Positions 1-7,862 of a stretch of 64,000 bases of DNA are shown here, in pieces. Made by a program: the position numbers and the translations under genes. This stretch comes from Pedobacter cryoconitis (GTDB lineage: Bacteria > Bacteroidota > Bacteroidia > Sphingobacteriales > Sphingobacteriaceae): NCBI RefSeq assembly GCF_014200595.1, contig NZ_JACHCG010000001.1, positions 2,852,001 to 2,916,000 of the forward strand, in the 5' to 3' direction. The stretch's first letter is position 1, and the number at the start of each line of letters is the position of its first letter. Under the pieces are notes generated by a model. That model did no database searches, was not told the origin of the DNA, and saw only the letters and a program-made list of their open reading frames with translations.

Positions 1-762
1 AAGCACAATTTTTACCAGCTTATCTGGTTAACTGAAGGCGCATTTACGCATACGATAGATTATCATGATATTGCTGTTAAAACTGATACTTTATTGATTA
101 CTTCTCCAGGTCAGATTCACCTTTTAAATTCACCAGAAAAGGTAAAAGGCTATAGTATCTCATTTACAGAACAATTTCTGCTTGCACATCATACACAAGA
201 ATCTGTTTTTGAACTCACATTTCTGGATGAAAGTTTAACTACACCGTATTTATGCCTGGATGAAAATGCGAGAAAAGAACTCAAAGCGATTATTGATCCG
301 ATCATGGAAGAACTGAACAGGGATGAAAAAGCGCCAATCATTATCAATGTTCTTCTTTTTGCTTTACTCAACCGCATCCAAAGACTAATGAATAAAGCAC
401 AACCAATAATTGCAGATCCATTTCAGGTATTCATGCATAAAAAATTCAAAAAGCTGATAGAACAATATTATAAAAAAGAGCCCGATTTAGCTTTCTATGC
501 AGACAAGCTGAGTATTTCAGCTAATTATCTCAATAAAATCGTTAAAAATGTAACTGGTAAAACTGCTGGATTAATGGTTCGTGACCGTGGATTGATTGAA
601 GCGAAACGGATGCTGGTTTACTGCAATTTTTCCATAGGAGAGATTAGCGATCAGCTGGGCTTTAAAGACTTCTCTTATTTTTCCCGCCAATTTAAAAAAA
701 GGGAAGGATTTACCCCTGCTGGATACCGCAAGCTGATGCACGAAAAGTATATGAGCCATTAA
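1..762 (+). CDS. AraC family transcriptional regulator (5' truncated by window edge)
   Basis: The reading frame is open from base 1, so the true start lies outside the window; the TTG at 94 is internal. The visible N-terminal part (HNFYQLIWLTEGAF and onwards) looks like the cupin-type sensor half of AraC regulators. The C-terminal about 100 residues form a two-HTH AraC domain: LSISANYLNKIVKN in the first helix-turn-helix and IGEISDQLGFKDFSYFSRQFKK in the second, ending with the usual FTPAGYRK. Such proteins are DNA-binding activators that often control the next gene; the esterase starting about 110 bases downstream on the same strand is a candidate target, which is inference from position only. 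Confidence 0.88.
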   Translation, partial: KHNFYQLIWLTEGAFTHTIDYHDIAVKTDTLLITSPGQIHLLNSPEKVKGYSISFTEQFLLAHHTQESVFELTFLDESLTTPYLCLDENARKELKAIIDPIMEELNRDEKAPIIINVLLFALLNRIQRLMNKAQPIIADPFQVFMHKKFKKLIEQYYKKEPDLAFYADKLSISANYLNKIVKNVTGKTAGLMVRDRGLIEAKRMLVYCNFSIGEISDQLGFKDFSYFSRQFKKREGFTPAGYRKLMHEKYMSH

Positions 763-870
763 AGCAGGCAAAGCTATCTGGCACGTAAAGTACCAATATT
801 GAACCCCAATTTCCTAACTGGCTCTTTGAGTTCATCCGAAATTTGCTGCTATTATATCATTAATAAAAGC

Positions 871-1761
871 ATGGACAAAAATTTAAAAATTGCCAGGGAT
901 TACTTCAAAACGTACCTGGACTTGAACGCACCCATTCCTGAATTGCGTATTCAGGCAGACAAAATGTATGCGACTTTACCAGTAGCTGCCGACATAAAAT
1001 ATGAAACTGTACCTGTGGGGGATTTAAAGGGTGAATGGACAACCTCTCCGGAAGCCAGAGATACACATGTGCTCTATTATATACATGGCGGTGCTTTTTT
1101 AATTGGCAGCCCGGCAACACATCGCGGGGAAATCAGTGAGCTTGGAAGAGCAGGAAAAATGAAAACTTTTGCCCTGGATTATCGCCTTGCACCTGAACAT
1201 CCGTTCCCACAACCTCTGGAAGATATCCTGGAAGGATATATCTGGTTATTGGCCCAGGGATTTGATGCAAAAAACATTATTATTTCTGGTGATTCTGCGG
1301 GTGGAAACGCAACGATTAACTTATTTATTTCCTTACGTGATCAGCGCATACCTATGCCGGCTGGCGGGGTAATTATATCTCCATGGATTGATTTAGGTCA
1401 AAGTGGTGAGACTTATAAGACAAAAGAAGGAATTGACCCTATTGTAAACCTGAAAGCCATTAAAGCACAGACAGCCGCTTATCTGGGCGGCGCAGCTCCT
1501 GATCTTCCGGTTGCCTCTCCTATTTATGCCAACCTGCATGGTCTTCCTCCAACTTATGTTATTGTGGGAGAAGCAGAAGAAATGCTGAGTGAAGCCTTGA
1601 CTTTTACCCACAATGCAGCTATGGCAGGAGTGCATGTCAAATTTGAAGTATGGCCTCAAATGATCCATAATTTCCCCTTATGGCATTCGTTGCTTCCTGA
1701 AGGAAAAGACGCTATAAAAAAAGCAGGGGACTTTATGATTTCTTTAACTGGAAGCATTTAA
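871..1761 (+). CDS. alpha/beta hydrolase, HSL/acetyl-esterase type
   Basis: A 296-residue alpha/beta hydrolase of the hormone-sensitive-lipase-like group, which hydrolyses short-chain carboxylic esters in the cytoplasm. The oxyanion-hole motif HGGAF lies near residue 72 and the nucleophile elbow GDSAGGN near residue 140 (Ser). The last catalytic residue is probably the His in MIHNFPLW near the C terminus; the acidic residue is probably in GEAEEML. I chose ATG 871 rather than the in-frame TTG 799, because the extra 24 residues are not protein-like and 871 begins a standard MDKNLK start. It follows the AraC gene on the same strand and ends just before a strong hairpin. Substrate unknown. Confidence 0.88.
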   Translation: MDKNLKIARDYFKTYLDLNAPIPELRIQADKMYATLPVAADIKYETVPVGDLKGEWTTSPEARDTHVLYYIHGGAFLIGSPATHRGEISELGRAGKMKTFALDYRLAPEHPFPQPLEDILEGYIWLLAQGFDAKNIIISGDSAGGNATINLFISLRDQRIPMPAGGVIISPWIDLGQSGETYKTKEGIDPIVNLKAIKAQTAAYLGGAAPDLPVASPIYANLHGLPPTYVIVGEAEEMLSEALTFTHNAAMAGVHVKFEVWPQMIHNFPLWHSLLPEGKDAIKKAGDFMISLTGSI

Positions 1762-1764
1762 TCA

Positions 1765-1800
1765 AAAGCGCACTGTTATCAAAAGATAATAGTGCGCTTT
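1765..1800. terminator. bidirectional hairpin between convergent genes
   Basis: Arms 1765-1780 and 1785-1800 pair over 16 bases with one mismatch around an AAAA loop. The outer ends are AAAGCGCACT and AGTGCGCTTT. It lies between the plus-strand esterase and the minus-strand EamA transporter, so it can end transcription from both sides; the T-run is clearer for the minus strand. Confidence 0.75.
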
Positions 1801-1846
1801 AACAAGATTACAGCAGATTAAGCCCGGGCTTCTTTGCTATAGATAA

Positions 1847-2731
1847 CTATGGCAAAATCAAACCACTGCTTTTAGCTTTAACCCGGTACATCTGAAGCAT
1901 CAGGGAAATTAGTATCAATGATAATCCAATATAGAATCCGGTTGAAAGTACTTTGTTCTCCTTGTACACGATTATTGCGAGCGCTATAGTATATAATGGC
2001 TCCAGATTATAAGTCAAGCTTACTGTAAATGAAGAGATCTTTTTTAATGCACTTGTAATCAAAAAATACATCAGAACTGTACAAAATACGGAAAGAACTA
2101 ATAACCAGCCAAAATCATTAAGCGTTGGAATCAGGTATTCTGCGGGTGAAAACGATAAGAAAACTGGTAAGATAACAGTCAATCCCAAACAGCCCCCTAT
2201 CATTTGGTTTAATATGATTGTGTTACTTTCATACTCCTGTACAAGTCGCTCATTGAATATGGTATAAAGAGCGGAAAAAATAGCTGATATTATTCCCAAT
2301 ACTATTCCTAATCTGAAACTTGCATCCATGCCAAAGATCAAAGCAATACCGCATAAGGTCAGACTGCTTAAACCTATCTCTTGAATAGACAATCTTTTTT
2401 TATTGATCAGCGGGGCCAGAATAGCATTAAAAAAGCTGGTTAATGCAAAACATACGACTCCAACTGAGATATTTGAATATTTGATACTTCCGTAAAAGAA
2501 AATCCAGTGAATACCTAAAATAAAACCTATTGATCCGATTCTAAACTGCTCTTTAAGAGAAAGATTTTGTTTTTTACCAGTGATGGATAGATAGATCCAC
2601 ATCACCAGCCCTGATATTAATAGTCTGTACCAGCTGATCAGACCTTCGTTTAAATTTATTAAGCGACCAAAGAGGCCTGTAAAGCCTGCCAATAAAACTG
2701 CAATATGCAGTTGTATATAAGATTTTTTCAT
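1847..2731 (-). CDS. EamA/DMT family transporter
   Basis: A 294-residue integral membrane protein with about ten hydrophobic segments arranged as two similar halves, the mark of the EamA (RhaT/DMT) family. The N-terminal half begins with LHIAVLLAGFTGLFGRLI; the second half repeats the pattern after IFNERLVQEYESN. Family members export or exchange metabolites such as amino acids or cofactors across the inner membrane; no substrate can be read from this sequence. It stands alone on the minus strand, ending near the hairpin at 1765-1800. Confidence 0.87.
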   Translation of the reverse strand: MKKSYIQLHIAVLLAGFTGLFGRLINLNEGLISWYRLLISGLVMWIYLSITGKKQNLSLKEQFRIGSIGFILGIHWIFFYGSIKYSNISVGVVCFALTSFFNAILAPLINKKRLSIQEIGLSSLTLCGIALIFGMDASFRLGIVLGIISAIFSALYTIFNERLVQEYESNTIILNQMIGGCLGLTVILPVFLSFSPAEYLIPTLNDFGWLLVLSVFCTVLMYFLITSALKKISSFTVSLTYNLEPLYTIALAIIVYKENKVLSTGFYIGLSLILISLMLQMYRVKAKSSGLILP

Positions 2732-3253
2732 TTGAATGAATTACGCAATTTGTGATGTTCAAATTGCAATAGATGAATAAGTTACTTTTCTGCCGAACTG
2801 GCATAACATTCCCTTTCGAACAAGATATCATTGTCCGTTTCGAAACTTTTGATTAAGTACTTATTGTGCTGGAGGAGGAAGGCAGCCTTTATTCATCATA
2901 ATTATAATCCATCAGTGGATGTCCGAAAGTAATAAATAAAAATTAACATATCTTAATATTTAACATAAGCTTATTCAATAATTAGAAAGCATCAAAAAGA
3001 TATTATTGAGACACGGTGTTAAAGAGCCGTTTTTCGGTTAAAAAGAAGACGGTTAAGTTTTAATCAGAAGCTAATTTTTATTTTCTGATCATCAGGCAAA
3101 AAATAATCACAATAAATCACACTCACATCCAACGAGTTATATAATATATTTGAAAATACGTAATTTTTAGGCTGGTTTTTAATTAAAGCGTGTATATTTG
3201 CAGCCCCAAGCGCATCTAAACAAACATTTATGTAAGTTATGCAAAAGGAGAAC
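2732..3253. other. intergenic region, AT-rich, no supported gene
   Basis: This 520-base gap sits between the EamA gene (start 2731, minus) and tRNA-Asp. It must hold the promoter of the transporter, and it holds a good candidate promoter for the tRNA near its right end. There is a short 7-base inverted repeat (ATCAGAA at 3063, TTCTGAT at 3083). I see no convincing coding sequence. Confidence 0.5.
3193..3200 (+). promoter_or_regulatory. candidate -7 element for tRNA-Asp
   Basis: TATATTTG matches the Bacteroidota sigma-ABfr -7 consensus TAnnTTTG and lies about 54 bases upstream of the tRNA on the same strand. A clear TTG -33 box is not visible at the ideal distance. Confidence 0.5.
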
Positions 3254-3327
3254 GGACCGGTAGTTCAGCTGGTTAGAATGCCGCCCTGTCACGGCGGAGG
3301 TCGCGGGTTCGAGTCCCGTCCGGTCCG
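3254..3327 (+). tRNA. tRNA-Asp (anticodon GTC)
   Basis: A complete cloverleaf: acceptor stem GGACCGG paired with CCGGTCC, a D arm with AGCTGGTTAGA, anticodon stem CCGCC/GGCGG enclosing the loop CTGTCAC with anticodon GTC, and a T arm with GGTTCGAGTCC. The discriminator base is G, normal for tRNA-Asp, and the CCA end is not encoded. A terminator follows at 3351. Confidence 0.97.
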
Positions 3328-3350
3328 CAAGATTTAATCTTGAAAACATT

Positions 3351-3385
3351 AAAAAGCCTTTAATCATATGATTGAAGGCTTTTTT
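3351..3385 (+). terminator. rho-independent terminator after tRNA-Asp
   Basis: AAAAAGCCTT then AATCAT pairs with ATGATT then AAGGCTTTTT, with one bulged base on each side, ending in a T-run. It lies 23 bases after the tRNA. Confidence 0.85.
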
Positions 3386-3475
3386 GATTTATAGTCCTTC
3401 CAAATATTCAATTTTTCCCCTACTGACATAAGTAAAATCGGATCAAGTCATCAACTTGGTGGAGCTGGCTCTTTT

Positions 3476-3571
3476 TTAGTCATAATTTTTTGACACGCTA
3501 AACAGCAAGTCTTTGAGATCACGGATGCTCTTATGCCTCTGGAAGTTGCGCTGAAAGCTTTCAATTTGCAT
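3476..3571 (-). CDS. possible 31-residue peptide or C-terminal gene remnant
   Basis: From ATG at 3571 the minus strand encodes MQIESFQRNF then QRHKSIRDLK and a TAA at 3476. The frame is open further upstream without a start and has a protein-like, charged composition reminiscent of the end of a helical DNA-binding protein. It may be the tail of a degraded gene rather than a functional peptide. I do not recognise the family. Confidence 0.2.
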   Translation of the reverse strand: MQIESFQRNFQRHKSIRDLKDLLFSVSKNYD

Positions 3572-3579
3572 GGGAATGA

Positions 3580-3600
3580 CCCGGCCGAAACAAGGCCGGG
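3580..3600. terminator. GC-rich hairpin
   Basis: CCCGGCC (3580-3586) pairs perfectly with GGCCGGG (3594-3600) around a 7-base loop. No T-run follows on either strand, so it may be a structured RNA element rather than a terminator. Confidence 0.35.
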
Positions 3601-3649
3601 CTGTTAGTAAATAAATTCAAAATAGCTAAATAATAACTCTATATCGGCC

Positions 3650-3682
3650 GGGTACTGCCTGAGTACTGTCCGGGTACTCGTT
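3650..3682. repeat. three 11-base tandem units
   Basis: GGGTACTGCCT, GAGTACTGTCC and GGGTACTCGTT follow one another without a gap. The shared part is GGTACTG-C with small changes. Confidence 0.6.
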
Positions 3683-3870
3683 AGGGTAAGAGCAGTGCTA
3701 AAGTAACGTGAGAGCATGGCAAGTCCAAGTCAAAACAACTAGTTGAAATGACTTAGAGTACGTATGCTTAAAGGCTGTTTACAACCTGGTGTTACCCCGA
3801 TCTCTATTCAGGCACAACCAGGTCATAACCGGATGAAGATTAATGAAATTATAATTTTCCATTGGACTAA

Positions 3871-3920
3871 CCCACGGACAACTGCGGACAATTGCAGACA
3901 GCTGCGGACAATTGCGGACA
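3871..3920. repeat. five 10-base tandem units (consensus aytGCGGACA)
   Basis: CCCACGGACA, ACTGCGGACA, ATTGCAGACA, GCTGCGGACA and ATTGCGGACA are head to tail, ending in a T-run. A 10-base period puts each copy on the same face of the helix. Confidence 0.75.
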
Positions 3921-3985
3921 TTTTTTACGCATCAGGATAATCTTTAACGCGAACAGCTTACATTGGTGGAAAACATTTATTTATT

Positions 3986-4189
3986 ATGGGAAGTTTAACG
4001 GGTAAATTTTCAAAGGGAATCCTGGGCGATTTCATTTTTAAAGCAGCAGTTTGGAGTACAGGTTGTTTCAAAAGTCCTGTACCGGGCATAATGAAACAAT
4101 CAATGGAAACCGAAAGGCATCAGAGAACTTTCGTAAAAGTTGCAAGCCTGGAAAAATCAGGAAGTAATCAGCTTATTAAAGAATCGTAA
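3986..4189 (+). CDS. hypothetical protein, 67 residues, possibly a gene remnant
   Basis: From ATG 3986 the frame encodes a basic protein starting MGSLTGKFSKGILGDFIFKA and ending SNQLIKES. From memory, the opening and the later KQSMETERHQRTF segment resemble the N terminus of a larger hypothetical family common in Sphingobacteriaceae (about 250 to 300 residues), but I cannot prove it. If so, this is a truncated copy: the sequence between 4190 and the permease gene shows stops in all three frames. It sits directly after the 10-base tandem repeats. Confidence 0.35.
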   Translation: MGSLTGKFSKGILGDFIFKAAVWSTGCFKSPVPGIMKQSMETERHQRTFVKVASLEKSGSNQLIKES

Positions 4190-4309
4190 CCATCCGCTTT
4201 GAACTAAGAAATATCAAATCCAAAACTTGAAATTTAATCACTGATCCACAAGTTTATGACTTGATCCGTAAAATCAATTCAGGCAGACCAAAAGAAGAGA
4301 ACTCAAAGG

Positions 4310-6709
4310 TTATTCATATTTTAATGAATCAACAGGATTCGCCCGGGCAACTTTAAAAGTCTGTAAGCTAACGGTAAGCAGTGCAACAAATATCGACAAC
4401 CCTATCGTGGTTAGCATTGGCCATAGTGTTATTTCGGCCCGGTAATCAAATTTCTGTATCCATTGATAACTTATAATATAAGCCAGCGGACAGGCGATTA
4501 AATTGGAGATCAGTACCAGTTTCATAAAATCCTTATTTAACAGGATCAGTAAATGGCTTAGGTCTGCGCCCAATACTTTACGAATACTGATCTCTTTGCT
4601 TCTTTGCTCAGCCATATATAAAGCCAGGCCCAATAATCCCAGGCAGGAAATCAAGATGGCAAATCCTCCAAACAGATTCGATAATACGCTCAATAAATGC
4701 TCATTAGCCAGCTTATCTTCCATTTCTTTGTTCACAAAATACAATACCACAGGATATGCCGGGTTCATCTTTAAACTCAGATCTTTGATCATTTGTATAG
4801 AAGTACTCAAATTCTGTGCAGGATTCAGCCTCAATAGTTCTATGTAAGTTTCCCTTTTCGGTGTGGCAGCCGTCCCCAGAAAGGTAAGCGTAGGTGATAC
4901 CTTATAGGCTGGCGACTCATAGCTGTAATCTTTGATCACGCCTATAATCTTGAATGGGCTTCCTGCTTTACGAATGACAGTTCCCACCGGGTTTTTCAAT
5001 TCCATCACTTTAACAGCACTTTCGTTCAATAACACACTGCTGGTATCAGTACCAAATTCCTCCGCGAAATCTCTGCCCGATAATAATTCAGCACCGATAG
5101 TTTTGGTAAAATCGTATCCCGTTACCCTGGTGTTCCATGAATATTTCCAGTTGTCATTATTTCCGGGCCAGGTAATATCCGAAGAATTGTTGCCATAATT
5201 TGTTAATCCTATAGAATAATCCGTTGCCGAAAGGACAGCACCCGATCTGATCAGTTCTCTCCTGAAGATCTCCCGTTTTCCAGGTTTGCTGAACTCTCCG
5301 GTAGTTTCCAGCTCAACCAGGTTTTCTTTATTAAATCCTAAGGGCTTATTCCTGATATAGCTGATTTGTTTATAAATGATAATCGCACAGATGATCATGC
5401 AAACCGAGCATCCAAATTGCACAACAACCAGTATCTTACGAATAGGTAAGGATGTTTTCCCAATTCCAGTAAAGCCTTTCAAAACTTTAACGGGCACAAA
5501 GGAGGAAAGGTAGAATGATGGGTAGCTGCCAGCAAGAACTCCTGTAATCAGAATTAGTGCTAACAGCGCTGACCAGAGTGGTATAGATATATAATTGATG
5601 GTTATTTCAATACCTAACAGATGGTTGAAATAAGGAAGGGAAAATTCAAGCATGACGAAAGCAAATGTCATGGCGATAAATGAGAGTACCAATGATTCTA
5701 TCATAAATTGTCCGGCAATAGCTTGCCTTGTAGAGCCTAAAGCCTTTTTTACACCTACTTCCCGCGCCCTTTTTTCAGATCTTGCCGTAGAAAGGTTCAT
5801 GTAATTAATACATGCGATACCCAAAACACAAAAGGCAAGGAAAAGGAATAGTTTGACCTGATCGATCTTTCCGCCAACTGACTTTCCGTTTTCAAATTGG
5901 GTGTACAGATGTGTTTTACTGAAAGGGAACAGAAAGGCTTCGGTACGGTCGTGTTTATCTACAGAATGGGCAATGATCATTTTTCTTAAAGTGGCATCAG
6001 CAGACTCGAAATATTTATTGTCTTTTAATTTAATGATAGTATTGGTATATCCATGGAACCAATCCAGATTCTTAAATCCGGGATTATCCATCAGGAAGAA
6101 AGTCCATGTCGTTAATGCTTCAAATTGCACAGTTTGATTGCCTGGTAAATCTTCAATAACAGCCGTTACTTTGAGTGCTTCCTGGTTATCCCATTTGATA
6201 ATCTGTCCTATAGGATCGGCCTTTCCAAAAAGTTTACTGGCCGTTTTTTCCGTGATCAGTATTGAATTTGGATCTGTAAGGGCGGTTTGTGCATTGCCTT
6301 TTATAAATTTATAATCAAATATTTGCAGGAATTGAGGGTCAACAGCACAGGTATTTATTTTGAAACTGTTATTCTTGTAATTCACTAATTTGTAAGCATA
6401 TCTCAAACGGCTTACCGCTTCAACACCTTGAATTTTTTCCTGTGCCTCCGGGGCCAGGGTTGCAGGCAGACCATTATCAAGCGGGCCCAGTGTACGATCA
6501 AAACCAGCAGTATTAGCCGCGTGCTTGGGTACGCCATAGATACGCTCTATATTTTTGAACTGTTTATCATATCCCCACTCGTAATTCACATAAAGGAGTA
6601 AAAGAAGGCAGCAAGTTAAGCCAATAGCTAATCCTCCGATATTAATCAAGGCAAAGCCTTTGTTTTTCCAAAGGTTGCGAAGGGCTACTTTAAAGTTGAG
6701 CTTAAACAT
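4310..6709 (-). CDS. MacB/FtsX-type ABC transporter permease
   Basis: A 799-residue inner-membrane permease of the FtsX/MacB family, common in Bacteroidota, which works with a separate ATPase to move lipids, peptides or signals between inner membrane and periplasm. The N terminus (NFKVALRNLWKNKGFALINI then a hydrophobic segment) is typical; a MacB periplasmic core domain follows (about residues 50-250), then FtsX membrane segments near 290-430, a second periplasmic domain with its own segment near 440, and three terminal membrane segments (about 680-785). The protein ends in the usual ANPVDSLKYE. No ATPase is adjacent, so its partner must be elsewhere. It may be unrelated to the peptide operon upstream, from which it is separated by 425 bases. 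Confidence 0.88.
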   Translation of the reverse strand: MFKLNFKVALRNLWKNKGFALINIGGLAIGLTCCLLLLLYVNYEWGYDKQFKNIERIYGVPKHAANTAGFDRTLGPLDNGLPATLAPEAQEKIQGVEAVSRLRYAYKLVNYKNNSFKINTCAVDPQFLQIFDYKFIKGNAQTALTDPNSILITEKTASKLFGKADPIGQIIKWDNQEALKVTAVIEDLPGNQTVQFEALTTWTFFLMDNPGFKNLDWFHGYTNTIIKLKDNKYFESADATLRKMIIAHSVDKHDRTEAFLFPFSKTHLYTQFENGKSVGGKIDQVKLFLFLAFCVLGIACINYMNLSTARSEKRAREVGVKKALGSTRQAIAGQFMIESLVLSFIAMTFAFVMLEFSLPYFNHLLGIEITINYISIPLWSALLALILITGVLAGSYPSFYLSSFVPVKVLKGFTGIGKTSLPIRKILVVVQFGCSVCMIICAIIIYKQISYIRNKPLGFNKENLVELETTGEFSKPGKREIFRRELIRSGAVLSATDYSIGLTNYGNNSSDITWPGNNDNWKYSWNTRVTGYDFTKTIGAELLSGRDFAEEFGTDTSSVLLNESAVKVMELKNPVGTVIRKAGSPFKIIGVIKDYSYESPAYKVSPTLTFLGTAATPKRETYIELLRLNPAQNLSTSIQMIKDLSLKMNPAYPVVLYFVNKEMEDKLANEHLLSVLSNLFGGFAILISCLGLLGLALYMAEQRSKEISIRKVLGADLSHLLILLNKDFMKLVLISNLIACPLAYIISYQWIQKFDYRAEITLWPMLTTIGLSIFVALLTVSLQTFKVARANPVDSLKYE

Positions 6710-7134
6710 AGTGATATGGTATAAATCTGATCAATGAATTCCAGTATGCCATTTCCATACCATAAGTCAAAAGCCTGTTAACATACAGTTTTAGAAGCAA
6801 TTATATAAAAATGATTATGATATGCTGTTCATTTCTGGACAGCTCTATGTGCAGTAACGGACATAGGATTAATTTTCGCATTCCCCTCCGATCTGCATCA
6901 ACTGATAAATCATAAGGTCTCTTGTAATCTGTTAAGTATTAATTTTTCTGCTTTATTCTATTGGTCTCTATATTAGCTATAAAACTGGTAAATACCATTA
7001 TATTGACCAAAAAGAACTTTCATCTTACGTGCTATTCCCGGATTTTCCGTGATGACATAACTCCCTTCTCCAGGATCAAGGCCAAATTTTGGGTAAAAAC
7101 TCCATCTGTTAAGCTTTTGAATGCCTGGAAATTA
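6710..7134. other. gap downstream of the peptide operon, with a possible coding remnant
   Basis: The gap must contain the promoter of the permease gene and the end of the peptide operon. I see no clear terminator. On the minus strand, 6973-7131 holds a 53-codon open stretch with no ATG, in the same frame as the HlyD-type gene and separated from it only by TAATAA. It reads NRWSFYPKFG and later GEGSYVITENPG, which looks protein-like. It could be the remains of another gene. I do not recognise it. Confidence 0.3.
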
Positions 7135-7857
7135 TTACAGAAAGTTAAACAACTTGTAAACCAGTTTTTGATTACGGTAGTTAACCTGAGCGGTACCAGC
7201 CTGATTAAAATAAATAAGTTGATGAGAAGTCAAGTACTGGATATCTTTATTATCCAGCAGAATATAAAATGGGTAATCTCCTTTATGATTAGGAATACGG
7301 GAAATAAAAGAGATTCTGCCAAAAACATTAATTACTTTTCCAAATTGTTCAATGCTAAGCTGAACCTGATTGCCAATTTTTAATTTTGATAGTTCAAAGG
7401 CATTTACCGAGGCCGTGCCATATAAATCTTTATTACTTGTGATTTCTGGTGCAATATAAAATAAGGTATCATTCTTCTTCACGTAAGTTTTTTCTGTAAA
7501 ATTATACTGTGAAGTCATATAAAGGCCAGAATGAGGTGACTTTATATCCACGTATTTCTTCTGTGATACGTCATAAATAGTAAATAAAAGTTGATTAGCC
7601 TTTATCCCTTTGTTTTCGTAGAATGTCTTTTCACTAATAATTCCGTCTACAGGGCTTACTACTGGCATAATTTGCTGTGTAGTAGTAAACTTAACCTTAC
7701 AAGAGATACTTTCCTTATAAGGAATAACAAATGATAAAAAGATAAGTAAACAAACAGAAGCAATAGTCACTACCATTCCCCAGCGATAGATCCATCCCGG
7801 AGGACGGCTCAATATTATATTTGTTTTATCGTCTATTAGTTTAATCTTTTTTTCCAT
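7135..7857 (-). CDS. HlyD-type membrane fusion/adaptor protein of the peptide exporter
   Basis: A 240-residue periplasmic adaptor, short for the HlyD family. After a cytoplasmic N terminus with the SRPPGWIYRWG motif seen in adaptors of Bacteroidota peptide exporters, one membrane segment spans about residues 27-47. The lipoyl-like half motifs are visible as VVSPVDGIISEKTFYENKGI and IKSPHSGLYM; the long coiled-coil hairpin of full-size members is missing between them. The C-terminal beta-barrel part ends FNQAGTAQVNYRNQ. It is the last gene of the operon, 5 bases after the C39-ABC transporter, and should link that transporter to an outer-membrane channel encoded elsewhere. Confidence 0.85.
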   Translation of the reverse strand: MEKKIKLIDDKTNIILSRPPGWIYRWGMVVTIASVCLLIFLSFVIPYKESISCKVKFTTTQQIMPVVSPVDGIISEKTFYENKGIKANQLLFTIYDVSQKKYVDIKSPHSGLYMTSQYNFTEKTYVKKNDTLFYIAPEITSNKDLYGTASVNAFELSKLKIGNQVQLSIEQFGKVINVFGRISFISRIPNHKGDYPFYILLDNKDIQYLTSHQLIYFNQAGTAQVNYRNQKLVYKLFNFL

Positions 7858-7862
7858 CTTAA

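Larger units (their letters stand above)
3390..3985. other. repeat-bearing non-coding region after tRNA-Asp
   Basis: About 600 bases without a normal gene. It contains a minus-strand 31-codon frame (3476-3571), a GC-rich hairpin (3580-3600), three 11-base tandem units (3650-3682), the palindrome CAACTAGTTG (3736-3745), a 14-base motif shared with 29811-29824 (starting 3787), and five 10-base tandem units (3871-3920). Position behind a tRNA gene and the mix of fragments suggest a decayed insertion, but I see no integrase and no att repeat. Confidence 0.5.

Noticed and set aside
2574..2831. 85-residue minus-strand frame overlapping the EamA gene start
   Set aside because: It shares the DNA of the transporter's first 50 codons in another frame and lacks protein-like features.
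3179..3367. 62-residue minus-strand frame reading DRTGLEPATSAVTGRHSNQLNYRS
   Set aside because: It is the antisense of tRNA-Asp, a common false gene call; the RNA gene explains the sequence.
3871..3920. CRISPR array
   Set aside because: The units are 10 bases long and abut with no spacers; no cas genes are present in the window.
3254..4189. Active integrative element at tRNA-Asp
   Set aside because: I found no integrase gene and saw no second copy of the tRNA 3' end, so only a decayed remnant is considered.
4310..6709. MacB/FtsX-type permease as part of the peptide export operon
   Set aside because: It is 425 bases away, has no adjacent ATPase, and the operon already has a complete PCAT exporter; such permeases are numerous in Bacteroidota.
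6961..7383. 140-residue plus-strand frame
   Set aside because: It runs antisense to the end of the HlyD-type gene and its downstream gap, and shows no domain or start signal.
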